Source: Endoryza sp044226045 (lineage in GTDB: Bacteria; Bacteroidota; Bacteroidia; Chitinophagales; Chitinophagaceae). From it: 64,000 nucleotides of DNA. A program made the translations under genes and the position numbers. Location: positions 1 through 64,000 of the forward strand of contig JBGAHR010000019.1 of the NCBI GenBank assembly GCA_044226045.1, written 5' to 3'. This document shows positions 1 through 7,555 of this stretch, piece by piece (positions within the stretch are counted from its first letter, which is position 1; each line of letters opens with the position of its first letter). The notes beneath the pieces are model-generated. The model ran no database searches and was not told where the DNA came from. It saw only the letters and a program-made list of their open reading frames with translations.

Positions 1-1
1 C

Positions 2-61
2 AAAGATCTTTTTGTATTGGAGATGAATCAGCCTTTGAAACAGGCGGAGGCCATTCAATAG
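2..61 (+). CDS. Possible C-terminal end of a gene that starts outside the window
   Basis: The second forward frame is open from the window edge to a TAG at 59-61 and encodes 19 residues ending EMNQPLKQAEAIQ. The composition is protein-like (charged and amphipathic), but the fragment is too short to assign a family. Another forward frame is also open here to 180, so the reading frame is uncertain. The rest of the stretch to 310 shows no gene, clear terminator or repeat. Confidence 0.3.
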   Translation, partial: KDLFVLEMNQPLKQAEAIQ

Positions 62-310
62 AACTACCTCCGCTGTTTACCCATCCCCGCACAAAAACAT
101 ATACCGTTCTCCCCAAATCAAATCCGGTGCAAGATATTTGGACCCATCGCAGCCGCCATGTTGATCTCATCCCAACTTGAGGGGATTATTCACACTTTTT
201 TTAAGAGAAACATCATTGTTACATATTGCCCAAATCACAATTTGCGGACAAATAAAACAATTGATGAAAACGATTACAGGAAGAAGTGGACGAGCTGTGA
301 TAAAAATAAT

Positions 311-769
311 TCAGGGGATAGCTGATTTCAATTTCATTTTCAGGAGTGGATAATTTCTACCCTGATCATCGGTGGGCATTCTTTCGTAAACTTCAAAGCC
401 GAATTTTTTATAGAACCGGATGGCGGGATCATTTTGTTCGTTCACATCAACTGAATGAACAAAGAGTTGGCTGAGGGCAAAATTCATCAATGCCTTTCCA
501 TAACCTTTTCCAATAAGCGAAGGATCCATGAATAGCATTTCGACTTTCCGGTCTATAACACCGATAAAGCCGCCCACTTTATTACCAACCAACAAACAGT
601 AGACTGGAAAGCTCTGGAAGTCGATTGTTTTGACTATTTCCCTGATTTCTCTGAAGTCACTATCAGACAGAAATTGATGGGTGGCCAAAACAGAACGCTC
701 CCAAACCTCAACGAGTTGTTCTTTGAAATATGGACTATAAGTCTCAATAGTATAATCGGGCTGTTCCAT
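311..769 (-). CDS. GNAT family N-acetyltransferase
   Basis: A 152-residue single-domain GNAT acetyltransferase that should transfer an acetyl group from acetyl-CoA to an amine; the substrate cannot be read from the sequence. The acetyl-CoA loop is IGKGYG at residues 86-91, after the beta-strand VEMLFMDPS. The C-terminal signature N-x-x-x-x-AIRFYKKFGF, at about residues 113-125, is typical of the YjaB-like group. The length is complete for a stand-alone GNAT. It lies 23 bp downstream of namA on the same strand, so the two may be co-transcribed. The family call is secure; specific function is unknown. Confidence 0.85.
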   Translation of the reverse strand: MEQPDYTIETYSPYFKEQLVEVWERSVLATHQFLSDSDFREIREIVKTIDFQSFPVYCLLVGNKVGGFIGVIDRKVEMLFMDPSLIGKGYGKALMNFALSQLFVHSVDVNEQNDPAIRFYKKFGFEVYERMPTDDQGRNYPLLKMKLKSAIP

Positions 770-792
770 TATTATGCGTTAGCCATTTTACG

Positions 793-1875
793 TTAGCGCT
801 TCCGGCTACCGGTAGTTTTGGCGCGAAGGTATTGATTGGGCCAGGTGATTTCTTCCCCTAATTCGGTGGCTGACCGTAACGGAAAATAGGGATCTCTTAA
901 TAGTTGCCTGGCCATGAAAATAAGGTCTGCCCGTTGATTTTGCAGGATTTGCTCACATTCCTGTGCAGTCGTTATCAGACCGACAGCCCCGGTCGCAATG
1001 CCGGCTTCCTGTCGGATCTTTTCGGCAAAAGCGGTCTGATAAAGCGGTCCCGCAACAATCTTTTGATCAGCAGCATTTCCTCCCGATGAGCAATCAATCA
1101 GGTCAACACCCATCGATCTCAATATCTGGCTGAGCCTTACAGAATCATGAACGTTCCACCCGTTGTCTGTCCACTCGGTGGCAGAGATCCGAACAAACAA
1201 TGGAAGTTGTGCATCCCAGATCTCGCGGACGGCTGAAACAATTTCCAGCAATAATCTAATACGATTTTCAAAGCGGCCACCATATTCGTCGGTTCGGTGG
1301 TTGCTGGACGGAGAAAGAAATTCATTGATCAAATAACCATGCGCGGCATGTATTTCAACCACCTTGAAACCAGCTTGGGCAGCTCTTTGAGCAGCATTTA
1401 CAAAATGGTCGATCAACGACTCTATGTCCTGCTTTCCCATTTCTTTGGGTCGAGGTTCGTCTTCTGTGAAGGGAATCGGGCTTGGCGCAAGCGTATGCCA
1501 GGCGTGTTCATGTGGCTGTAAGGCTTTACCCGATTTCCAGGGACTGTGGTGACTGGCTTTTCGCCCGGCATGCGCTAACTGAATCCCTGGTACGGAACCC
1601 TGCTGCTCGATAAATGCCGCAATCCTTTGTAGAAAATCTATGTGTTCATCTTTCCAGATGCCAAGGTCATCTGGTGTAATGCGCCCTTCCGCTGACACAG
1701 CGGTGGCTTCGGTAAAAACCAGTCCGGCACCGCCCACCGCCCTCGTTCCCAGGTGTACCAGGTGCCAGTCATTCGCAAAGCCGTCAATACTCGAATATTG
1801 GCACATGGGTGATACCACCAATCTGTTTTTCAATGTGAGGGATCGAAACTGTATCGGAGAAAACAGCAGGGACAT
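793..1875 (-). CDS. namA: NADPH dehydrogenase, old yellow enzyme family (YqjM/NamA-like)
   Basis: A 360-residue FMN-dependent TIM-barrel ene-reductase that reduces activated C=C bonds of enals, enones and related electrophiles using NADPH; cytosolic. It has the YqjM-type short form: MCQYSS with Cys25 near the flavin, QLAHAGRKA at about 99-107, the substrate-binding pair His176/His179 in HAAHG, then EFLSPSSNHRTDEYGG and RFENR, the phosphate-binding end of the barrel. It is full length for the family. A TAnnTTTG box lies about 48 bp upstream of the ATG. The GNAT gene follows on the same strand. The subfamily call is strong; the physiological substrate is unknown but electrophile detoxification is usual for the family. 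Confidence 0.9.
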   Translation of the reverse strand: MSLLFSPIQFRSLTLKNRLVVSPMCQYSSIDGFANDWHLVHLGTRAVGGAGLVFTEATAVSAEGRITPDDLGIWKDEHIDFLQRIAAFIEQQGSVPGIQLAHAGRKASHHSPWKSGKALQPHEHAWHTLAPSPIPFTEDEPRPKEMGKQDIESLIDHFVNAAQRAAQAGFKVVEIHAAHGYLINEFLSPSSNHRTDEYGGRFENRIRLLLEIVSAVREIWDAQLPLFVRISATEWTDNGWNVHDSVRLSQILRSMGVDLIDCSSGGNAADQKIVAGPLYQTAFAEKIRQEAGIATGAVGLITTAQECEQILQNQRADLIFMARQLLRDPYFPLRSATELGEEITWPNQYLRAKTTGSRKR

Positions 1876-1922
1876 AGTGAATGATTTTAGTTGGGGTGAA
1901 TCGGAATCCTCTTCTCAAAGAC

Positions 1923-1930
1923 CAAAGTTA
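1923..1930 (-). promoter_or_regulatory. Putative -7 promoter box for namA
   Basis: Read on the minus strand this is TAACTTTG, an exact match to the Bacteroidota TAnnTTTG element. It would give a leader of roughly 40 nt before the namA ATG at 1875. No convincing -33 element was confirmed. Confidence 0.45.
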
Positions 1931-2106
1931 GGACTTGCCCCGGTATGAGCTTTGTATACTCCGGACCAGTTCTTTCCCATATATGCACTACGGTTTCCCC
2001 AGAAATTGGAAAATAAGTTTTTGCAACGGGTAAAAATGGCTTGTAAACCAATAACAAATTAGCGGGCAACAACTTTGCTGTGGTTGACTGTATAAAAAAC
2101 ACATCT

Positions 2107-2520
2107 ATGAAAAAAGTCATTCTTATGCTGTTGCTTAGTTTCTCTGTAACAGCTGTTTTACAGGCACAGAAACCGGCGGTTGTTTTGAAAGAAAAAAGGG
2201 GCTGGCATAAAATAGGGCAGGCTTCTGTTGAGTTCAAAACAGAATCCGACGCCTTTCTGATTTTAGGTAAAGACAAATATCGCGCAGTGCAGGTAAGGGT
2301 AATGGATGCCCCGATCTACCTCGAAAACATGACCATCGAGTACGACAATGGTGAATCGCAGGTGGTGGATTTGAAACATAATTATTCTGCCAATTCCAAA
2401 ACAACGGTTATCGATGTAAAAGACCATGCGAAGGGATTGAAAAAGGTCTCCTTTGTATATAAAACCGTTCCCAATAGTAATCGTGAGAAAGCCGAAATAG
2501 AGCTATGGGGATTAAAGTAA
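2107..2520 (+). CDS. Secreted DUF2541-like hypothetical protein
   Basis: A 137-residue protein starting at the ATG of MKKVILMLLL; an upstream in-frame GTG at 2080 gives a non-hydrophobic extension and is not preferred. Residues 1-20 form a signal peptide ending in a VLQAQ-type cleavage site. The mature part begins with a strand pattern around KRGWHKIGQASVEFKTESDAFL, then VQVRVMDAPIYLENMTIEYDNG, ending in EIELWGLK. This resembles the small beta-sandwich DUF2541-type periplasmic proteins; the assignment is by pattern and tentative. It is followed by a strong terminator, so it is probably a single-gene unit. No function can be assigned. Confidence 0.65.
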   Translation: MKKVILMLLLSFSVTAVLQAQKPAVVLKEKRGWHKIGQASVEFKTESDAFLILGKDKYRAVQVRVMDAPIYLENMTIEYDNGESQVVDLKHNYSANSKTTVIDVKDHAKGLKKVSFVYKTVPNSNREKAEIELWGLK

Positions 2521-2535
2521 CAGAAGCACATTCGT

Positions 2536-2570
2536 TACTACCACTGTTTTCGGGCAGTGGTAGTATTTTT
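2536..2570 (+). terminator. Rho-independent terminator after the DUF2541-like gene
   Basis: A perfect 11-bp stem (TACTACCACTG and its complement), an 8-nt loop, and five T's directly after the stem, 15 bp beyond the stop codon. Confidence 0.9.
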
Positions 2571-2680
2571 ATGATAAAAGCTGGTTCCTGACATGGCACA
2601 CCCGCATTTCTTTTGAGCCTCTTGTCATACATCAGGATATTTTTCAGAGATTCGATATAATTTAGTGCAAAGGTCAATAT

Positions 2681-3160
2681 ATGTTAAGAAAAGCCACTGA
2701 AGCTGATTTTGATTTTGTGTTTCAATTGTACATGCACCCGTCCGTGAATCCCTGGCTATTGTATGAAATGATGCCTGCTTCGGATTTTCAACCGATTTAT
2801 CAGGACCTGATTCAGAAAGAAGTCAAATACATTTATGAACATGAAGCGGTTAAAATGGGAATGTGTAAGCTGGTGCCACATACACATCGAACAGCTCATG
2901 TTGTATACCTCGGAGGTCTGGGCATTCACCCCGGATTTGAAGGAAAGGGCCACGGCTCCAAAATGTTGAGAGAAATTATCGATCTATGTCGAACAGCCGG
3001 TTTTGAAAGACTCGAGTTGAGTGTATCTGTGGAAAACAGCAAAGCCATCCGATTATATGAGCGGGTAGGATTTGAAAAAGAAGGAGTACTTAGAAAATAT
3101 ACACATCTTCAGCGCGAAAACCGATATATCGACGAAGTGATGATGTCTGTTCTGCTGTGA
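2681..3160 (+). CDS. GNAT family N-acetyltransferase (RimI/RimJ-like)
   Basis: A 159-residue acetyltransferase distinct from the one at 311-769. The acetyl-CoA-binding segment GLGIHPGFEGKGHG spans about residues 79-92. It is followed by the ELSVSVENSKAIRLYERVGF signature that ends the GNAT fold and a C-terminal EGVLRKY motif typical of the RimJ/SpeG-like branch. Full length. A TATAATTTAG stretch about 25 bp upstream may be the promoter. The neighbours do not suggest a substrate. Confidence 0.85.
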   Translation: MLRKATEADFDFVFQLYMHPSVNPWLLYEMMPASDFQPIYQDLIQKEVKYIYEHEAVKMGMCKLVPHTHRTAHVVYLGGLGIHPGFEGKGHGSKMLREIIDLCRTAGFERLELSVSVENSKAIRLYERVGFEKEGVLRKYTHLQRENRYIDEVMMSVLL

Positions 3161-3413
3161 ACACACTGCCGTATTCCATTTAAACGCACACAATAGTTAG
3201 TATTGAACATTCTTTTGATTCAGCCTTTGATATCTGACAAAAGTGGGCTGCGACGAAGTCTGTTTGATATGATTGAGGATGACTAACTCTCTGTTCATCC
3301 TGCGCAATCGCTGCTCGACCCATTTCCTTCACAATTGCGGATTCAATAACATTCCGTTTACGGTTTGATAACATTGGCGATACAATTTGCCGGCACAAAC
3401 ACAAAACACTGTT

Positions 3414-4910
3414 ATGAAAAAATTTAAACTGACGCTGGCCCTGGCCGGCTTTGCCCTGATCGCCTGTAATAAAGGAGATGTTTATCAATACCCCAACGAA
3501 GATGCTTCGACTTTCCAGGAAATCGGAAGTCTCGCCATCGGTGGAGAAGGCGCCGCCGAGATCAGCGCCTATGATCCATCTACTAAAAAACTGTTTGTAG
3601 TTACCAACGCGGGTTCTTCTACTCGCATCGATGTTGTCAGTCTGCAGCAACCCTCCTCACCGGAAGCCATCGGTTATATTGATATTGCGCCGTATGGTGG
3701 CAATGTGAACAGCGTGTCCGTAAGCGAGGGAAAGCTTGCCGCTGCTGTAGAAGGCTTTCAAAAAACCGATCCGGGGAAGGTGCTGGTATTCACAACGAAA
3801 GATTATTCACCGGTAGCACAGATATCTGTAGGCGCTCTTCCCGATATGATTACCTATAGTTCCGACGGGAAGTATATTCTTACCGCCAATGAGGGCGAAC
3901 CCAACGATGCTTATACGGTTGATCCAGTAGGTTCTGTCTCCATTATTGCCGTGAGAGAGAATTATTCGGTAACAACACTCGATTTTTCATCTTTTGCTTC
4001 GCAGGCGGAAGGTCTGAAAGCAAAAGGTCTTCGCATATTCGGCCCCAATGCCTCTTTTGCGCAGGATATCGAACCAGAATACATTACTATCGACCAAAAT
4101 TCAAAGTTTGCCTGGGTTACCCTGCAGGAGAACAATGCCATTGCTAAACTGGATATCCGTGCAAAGAAAATACTGCAGATAATCCCGCTTGGTTTTAAAA
4201 ACTATGGACTTGGTGTTAATGCTATTGATCCGAGCGACAAGGACAACCTGGTTCAGCTGAATCAGTGGCCTGTAAAAGGAATGTACCTTCCTGATGCGAT
4301 TGCGTTTTTCGAACAGGGAGGCGCACCCTATCTTATCACAGCCAATGAAGGCGATGTGAGAGAGTGGGCTGGCTTTGCCGAAAACAAAAGAGTGAAAGAT
4401 CTGAAACTCGATCCTGTGGCTTTTCCGGATGCTACCTTGAAAACCGATGCCAAATTAGGTCGTCTGAATGTTACAAAGACAATGGGTGATATCGATAACG
4501 ACGGAGATTATGATGAACTGTATTCATTTGGCGCCAGGTCGTTTTCTATCTGGAATGCGAATAATGGAACACTCACGTTCGACAGCGGCAATGAGCTGGA
4601 ACGTAAATGTATCGAGTCGCTGTATTATGATGACAACCGTTCGGATGATAAAGGAGTAGAGCCGGAAGGAGTCGTATTGGGATGGGTAGGCAGGAAGCCG
4701 GTTGCATTTATTGGAATGGAAAGAGCAGACGCGATTGCGATTTATGATATTTCCAGCCCGTCCTCTCCGCGTTTTATTAAACTGCTGAAAACAGGCGATG
4801 CACCGGAAGGCCTGACATTTATCCATGCCAGCGCGAGCCCCACCCAGAAAAGCCTGCTGGTTACCAGCAATGAAGGGGATGGAACAATTAGAATTTACAG
4901 TGTGCAGTAA
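3414..4910 (+). CDS. Choice-of-anchor-I type beta-propeller lipoprotein
   Basis: A 498-residue protein starting at MKKFKLT; the longer in-frame start at 3387 precedes the signal peptide and is rejected. The N-terminus is a lipoprotein signal (LAGFALIAC, Cys18), predicting attachment to a periplasmic or outer membrane leaflet. The body is a seven-bladed-propeller-like chain of repeats such as GKYILTANEGEPND, PYLITANEGDVREW and LLVTSNEGDGTIRIY, with an Asp-rich DNDGDYDELYSFG segment that looks calcium-binding. This matches the 'choice-of-anchor I domain' proteins, related to YncE and alkaline-phosphatase-associated propellers. No catalytic function is clear. It stands alone and ends in a strong terminator. 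Confidence 0.8.
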   Translation: MKKFKLTLALAGFALIACNKGDVYQYPNEDASTFQEIGSLAIGGEGAAEISAYDPSTKKLFVVTNAGSSTRIDVVSLQQPSSPEAIGYIDIAPYGGNVNSVSVSEGKLAAAVEGFQKTDPGKVLVFTTKDYSPVAQISVGALPDMITYSSDGKYILTANEGEPNDAYTVDPVGSVSIIAVRENYSVTTLDFSSFASQAEGLKAKGLRIFGPNASFAQDIEPEYITIDQNSKFAWVTLQENNAIAKLDIRAKKILQIIPLGFKNYGLGVNAIDPSDKDNLVQLNQWPVKGMYLPDAIAFFEQGGAPYLITANEGDVREWAGFAENKRVKDLKLDPVAFPDATLKTDAKLGRLNVTKTMGDIDNDGDYDELYSFGARSFSIWNANNGTLTFDSGNELERKCIESLYYDDNRSDDKGVEPEGVVLGWVGRKPVAFIGMERADAIAIYDISSPSSPRFIKLLKTGDAPEGLTFIHASASPTQKSLLVTSNEGDGTIRIYSVQ

Positions 4911-5320
4911 ACATTCAATAGAACTTTTGTAGCTGCAAGATAGAAAAGAAGCTAAAGTCGTAACCTGCTTTTTCTATTCTTAAAACCCTCCATGCAATCC
5001 GGCATGGAGGGTTTCTTGTTTTAATAGACTTGCCAAGAAGTACTGCCTTAAAGACGTTGTTAAATAAACCTTTCACATCTAACAGCAATCATTAAATGAT
5101 TCGGGCCATCGCTTCTGTATATATCTTTTATGCCTTCTATTTATCGGAGTATATCGGCCCCGATTAATCTGGCATACAGCATTGTCGAAAATATTGCTCG
5201 ATTAGAATCCAAAAAAGATTATATTGGTAAAAGACGATTGTTCTGTTTTATTTCGGAGATGATTTTCAGGCAGGAAGTGGATTTGTTCCAAAAGAAAAAC
5301 AAACCATCAATCTCCCGCAG
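4911..5320. other. Intergenic stretch with one terminator
   Basis: Apart from the terminator at 4983-5020 I see no supported gene here. A 90-codon open frame from 5130 overlaps the start of the next gene in another frame, has no family-like features and is treated as chance. Confidence 0.5.
4983..5020 (+). terminator. Rho-independent terminator
   Basis: Perfect 12-bp stem (AAACCCTCCATG paired with CATGGAGGGTTT), an 8-nt loop, then a T-rich tail, 70 bp after the propeller lipoprotein stop. Confidence 0.9.
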
Positions 5321-5839
5321 ATGCGAAAAAAAATACCAAAGGAACTGCAACAATTTCTCAAGGCTTACAGTAAAGAAAGGGCAGAGGATTTTCTTCAATT
5401 GAGGGATATCGCCTGGAGTTTATGCCCCAATGCCTCTGAAATTATCTATGATAACTATAATGCATTAGCGATCGGTTGGACACTCACTTCCAGGCTTTCT
5501 CATTCGATCTGTTCCATTGCGCTTATGAGAGGAAAGGAAAATATTCACTTTGGATTTTGGTGGGGGAATATTATCAAAGATCCGGACGGATTGCTGTTGG
5601 GAAAAGGCAACCAATACCGGTATATACAGGTTCCGGACATTGATCAATTTCCGAAGCAGGCTATTAAAAAAATGATAGCCCAAACACACAGTTATGTGTT
5701 ATCCTGCATTGGACCGAAGGATGAATTGATAAAAGGACAGTCGATCATTAAATCCGTGTCTGACAAAAAGAGAACGACGGCTTCCCGAACTCCTCGAAAA
5801 TCAGTTACTGTCCGCAAGAAAGCCGGCAAGAAACAATAA
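5321..5839 (+). CDS. DUF1801 (YdhG-like) domain protein with basic tail
   Basis: A 172-residue protein. Residues 1 to about 135 match the DUF1801 alpha/beta fold: helical RDIAWSLCPNASEIIYDNYNALAIGW, then strands with HFGFWWGNIIKDPDGLLLGKG and YRYIQVPDI. The last 35 residues are a basic Lys/Arg/Ser/Thr tail (KKRTTASRTPRKSVTVRKKAGKK), suggesting nucleic-acid or membrane-surface binding. Function in the family is unknown; a related DUF1801 fold is present in the YdeI-like gene at 19583-20203. The ATG at 5321 is the only good start. It is convergent with asnS. Confidence 0.7.
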   Translation: MRKKIPKELQQFLKAYSKERAEDFLQLRDIAWSLCPNASEIIYDNYNALAIGWTLTSRLSHSICSIALMRGKENIHFGFWWGNIIKDPDGLLLGKGNQYRYIQVPDIDQFPKQAIKKMIAQTHSYVLSCIGPKDELIKGQSIIKSVSDKKRTTASRTPRKSVTVRKKAGKKQ

Positions 5840-5841
5840 AA

Positions 5842-5875
5842 AAAGCGGATATACAAGAAGTGTATATCCGCCTTG
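5842..5875 (-). terminator. Terminator between convergent genes, best oriented for asnS
   Basis: Perfect 10-bp stem (5845-5854 with 5862-5871), 7-nt loop. The A-run on its left gives a U-run on the minus-strand transcript, so it probably ends asnS and may also act on the plus strand. Confidence 0.75.
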
Positions 5876-5894
5876 GTTATATGCTAAAATAACA

Positions 5895-7337
5895 TCAGAA
5901 TTCCGCGCTTCCTGGTGTTCTTGGGAAGGGAATGACATCACGGATATTCGTCATGCCGGTAACAAACTGCACCATTCTTTCGAAGCCCAAACCAAATCCT
6001 GCGTGAGGAACGGTTCCAAAACGGCGGGTATCCAGGTACCACCACATTTGCTCTGCCGGAATATGCATTTCCTTCATTCTGCTTTCCAGGCGGTCGAGTC
6101 TTTCTTCTCTTTGTGAACCACCCACAATTTCACCGATACCAGGAGCCAGGATATCCATGGCCGCTACTGTTTTTCCATCGTCATTCTGACGCATATAAAA
6201 TGCCTTGATCTCTTTCGGGTAGTTTGAAAGAATAACCGGCTTTTTGAAGTGTTTTTCTACCAGGTATCTTTCATGTTCACTTTGAAGATCCATTCCCCAG
6301 CCAGTGATCGGGTACTGGAATTTCTTCTTTTTATTATGGTTGCTTTCTTTCAGGATTTCGATTGCTTCCGTGTATGTCAATCGCTCAAAACTGTTATTGA
6401 GAACAAATTCCAGTTTCTCTATGAGGCCCAGTTCGCTTCTTTTGTCTTGTGGAAGTTGTTTTTCTTCATCAGCCAGGCGCTGTGCCAGGAACTCCAGGTC
6501 TTCCCGGTTGTTTTCCATGGCATAACGGATGATGTACTTGATGAACTCTTCTGCCAGGTTCATGTTGTCTTCCAGATCGTAGAAAGCCATTTCCGGTTCT
6601 ATCATCCAGAATTCTGCGAGGTGGCGGGCCGTATTAGAGTTTTCAGCACGGAATGTAGGTCCGAAAGTATAAATCTCGCTAAAAGCAGTCGCTCCCAATT
6701 CGCCTTCCAGCTGTCCGCTAACAGTGAGGTTGGAGGAACGTCCGAAGAAATCTTCTTTGAAATTGACCGAGCCGTCTTCGTTTTTGGGGGGATTTTCGAT
6801 TGGCAGGGTGGTTACATGAAACATTTCTCCTGCACCTTCCGCATCGCTGGCGGTGATGATCGGCGTGTGGAGATACACGAAACCTTTTTCATTAAAGAAT
6901 TTGTGAACGGCAAAAGCAAGAGAGTGCCTAACCCGGAAAACAGATCCGAAGGTATTGGTACGAAAACGCAGGTGAGCGATCTCTCTCAGATATTCGAGGG
7001 TTGGCCGGTTCTTAAGTTGCAATGGGTATTTTTCGGGATCACTATCGCCCAGTACTTCGATGGTTCTGGCCTGCAAATCCATTTTCTGGCCTTTTCCTAA
7101 TGAAGGGACCAGCACCCCTTCTACTTTAAGGGAGGCCGATGAGGTGATTCTTTTTAGAACAGACTCATCAAATTTTCCCAATTCCGCAACTATTTGAAGG
7201 TTCGAATTGGTAGATCCATCGTTTAGCGCAATAAACTGGTTGTTTCGAAATGACCTCACCCATCCCATTACGGTCACTTCCTGCTGCTGAGGTTCCCAGC
7301 CAAGCAGTTCCTTAATTTTCACTCTTTTGTTGAACAT
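5895..7337 (-). CDS. asnS: Asparaginyl-tRNA synthetase
   Basis: A 480-residue class IIb aminoacyl-tRNA synthetase that charges tRNA-Asn. The N-terminal OB-fold anticodon-binding domain (VTVMGWVRSFRNNQFIALNDGS, about residues 20-110) precedes the class II catalytic core. Motif 2 is FRAENSNTARHLAEFWMIEPE and motif 3 is GFGLGFERMVQFVTG near the C-terminus. Size and motifs are normal for bacterial AsnRS; ERMVQFVTGMTNIRDVIPFPR is the usual C-terminal signature. An exact TATCTTTG promoter box lies only 7 bp upstream of the ATG, so the leader is very short. Confidence 0.97.
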   Translation of the reverse strand: MFNKRVKIKELLGWEPQQQEVTVMGWVRSFRNNQFIALNDGSTNSNLQIVAELGKFDESVLKRITSSASLKVEGVLVPSLGKGQKMDLQARTIEVLGDSDPEKYPLQLKNRPTLEYLREIAHLRFRTNTFGSVFRVRHSLAFAVHKFFNEKGFVYLHTPIITASDAEGAGEMFHVTTLPIENPPKNEDGSVNFKEDFFGRSSNLTVSGQLEGELGATAFSEIYTFGPTFRAENSNTARHLAEFWMIEPEMAFYDLEDNMNLAEEFIKYIIRYAMENNREDLEFLAQRLADEEKQLPQDKRSELGLIEKLEFVLNNSFERLTYTEAIEILKESNHNKKKKFQYPITGWGMDLQSEHERYLVEKHFKKPVILSNYPKEIKAFYMRQNDDGKTVAAMDILAPGIGEIVGGSQREERLDRLESRMKEMHIPAEQMWWYLDTRRFGTVPHAGFGLGFERMVQFVTGMTNIRDVIPFPRTPGSAEF

Positions 7338-7344
7338 AGGCTGG

Positions 7345-7352
7345 CAAAGATA
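7345..7352 (-). promoter_or_regulatory. -7 promoter box of asnS
   Basis: TATCTTTG on the minus strand, exact TAnnTTTG match, 7 bp before the ATG. The predicted transcript would be nearly leaderless. Confidence 0.6.
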
Positions 7353-7555
7353 GGATAGACAGCGAATTAGAGAGATGAATTGAGCCTTTCAACCGCGGAT
7401 TTTTTAGCCCGACCGGCCTTTTGAATTGGCTTGCCACTCTTTCGGACTACTTAACAGACCTTGCTATCCCCTTGATCCCACAGCTCATACCGCTGATTTT
7501 ACATTTTACTCATATCGTAACCCCACAACTTTCAATATTGGTATTTTCGCTCTTT

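Noticed and set aside
5130..5402. 90-codon plus-strand open frame before the DUF1801 gene
   Set aside because: Overlaps the true gene in another frame, and lacks domain features.
6249..7100. 283-codon open frame opposite asnS
   Set aside because: Antisense to a well-conserved essential gene; the translation is Phe/Cys-rich with no family features.
7421..7555. N-terminal extension of FeoB from a TTG start
   Set aside because: The usual FeoB begins just before GNPNSGKSS; a promoter-like box lies inside the extension, which has odd Leu/Pro/Ile-rich composition.
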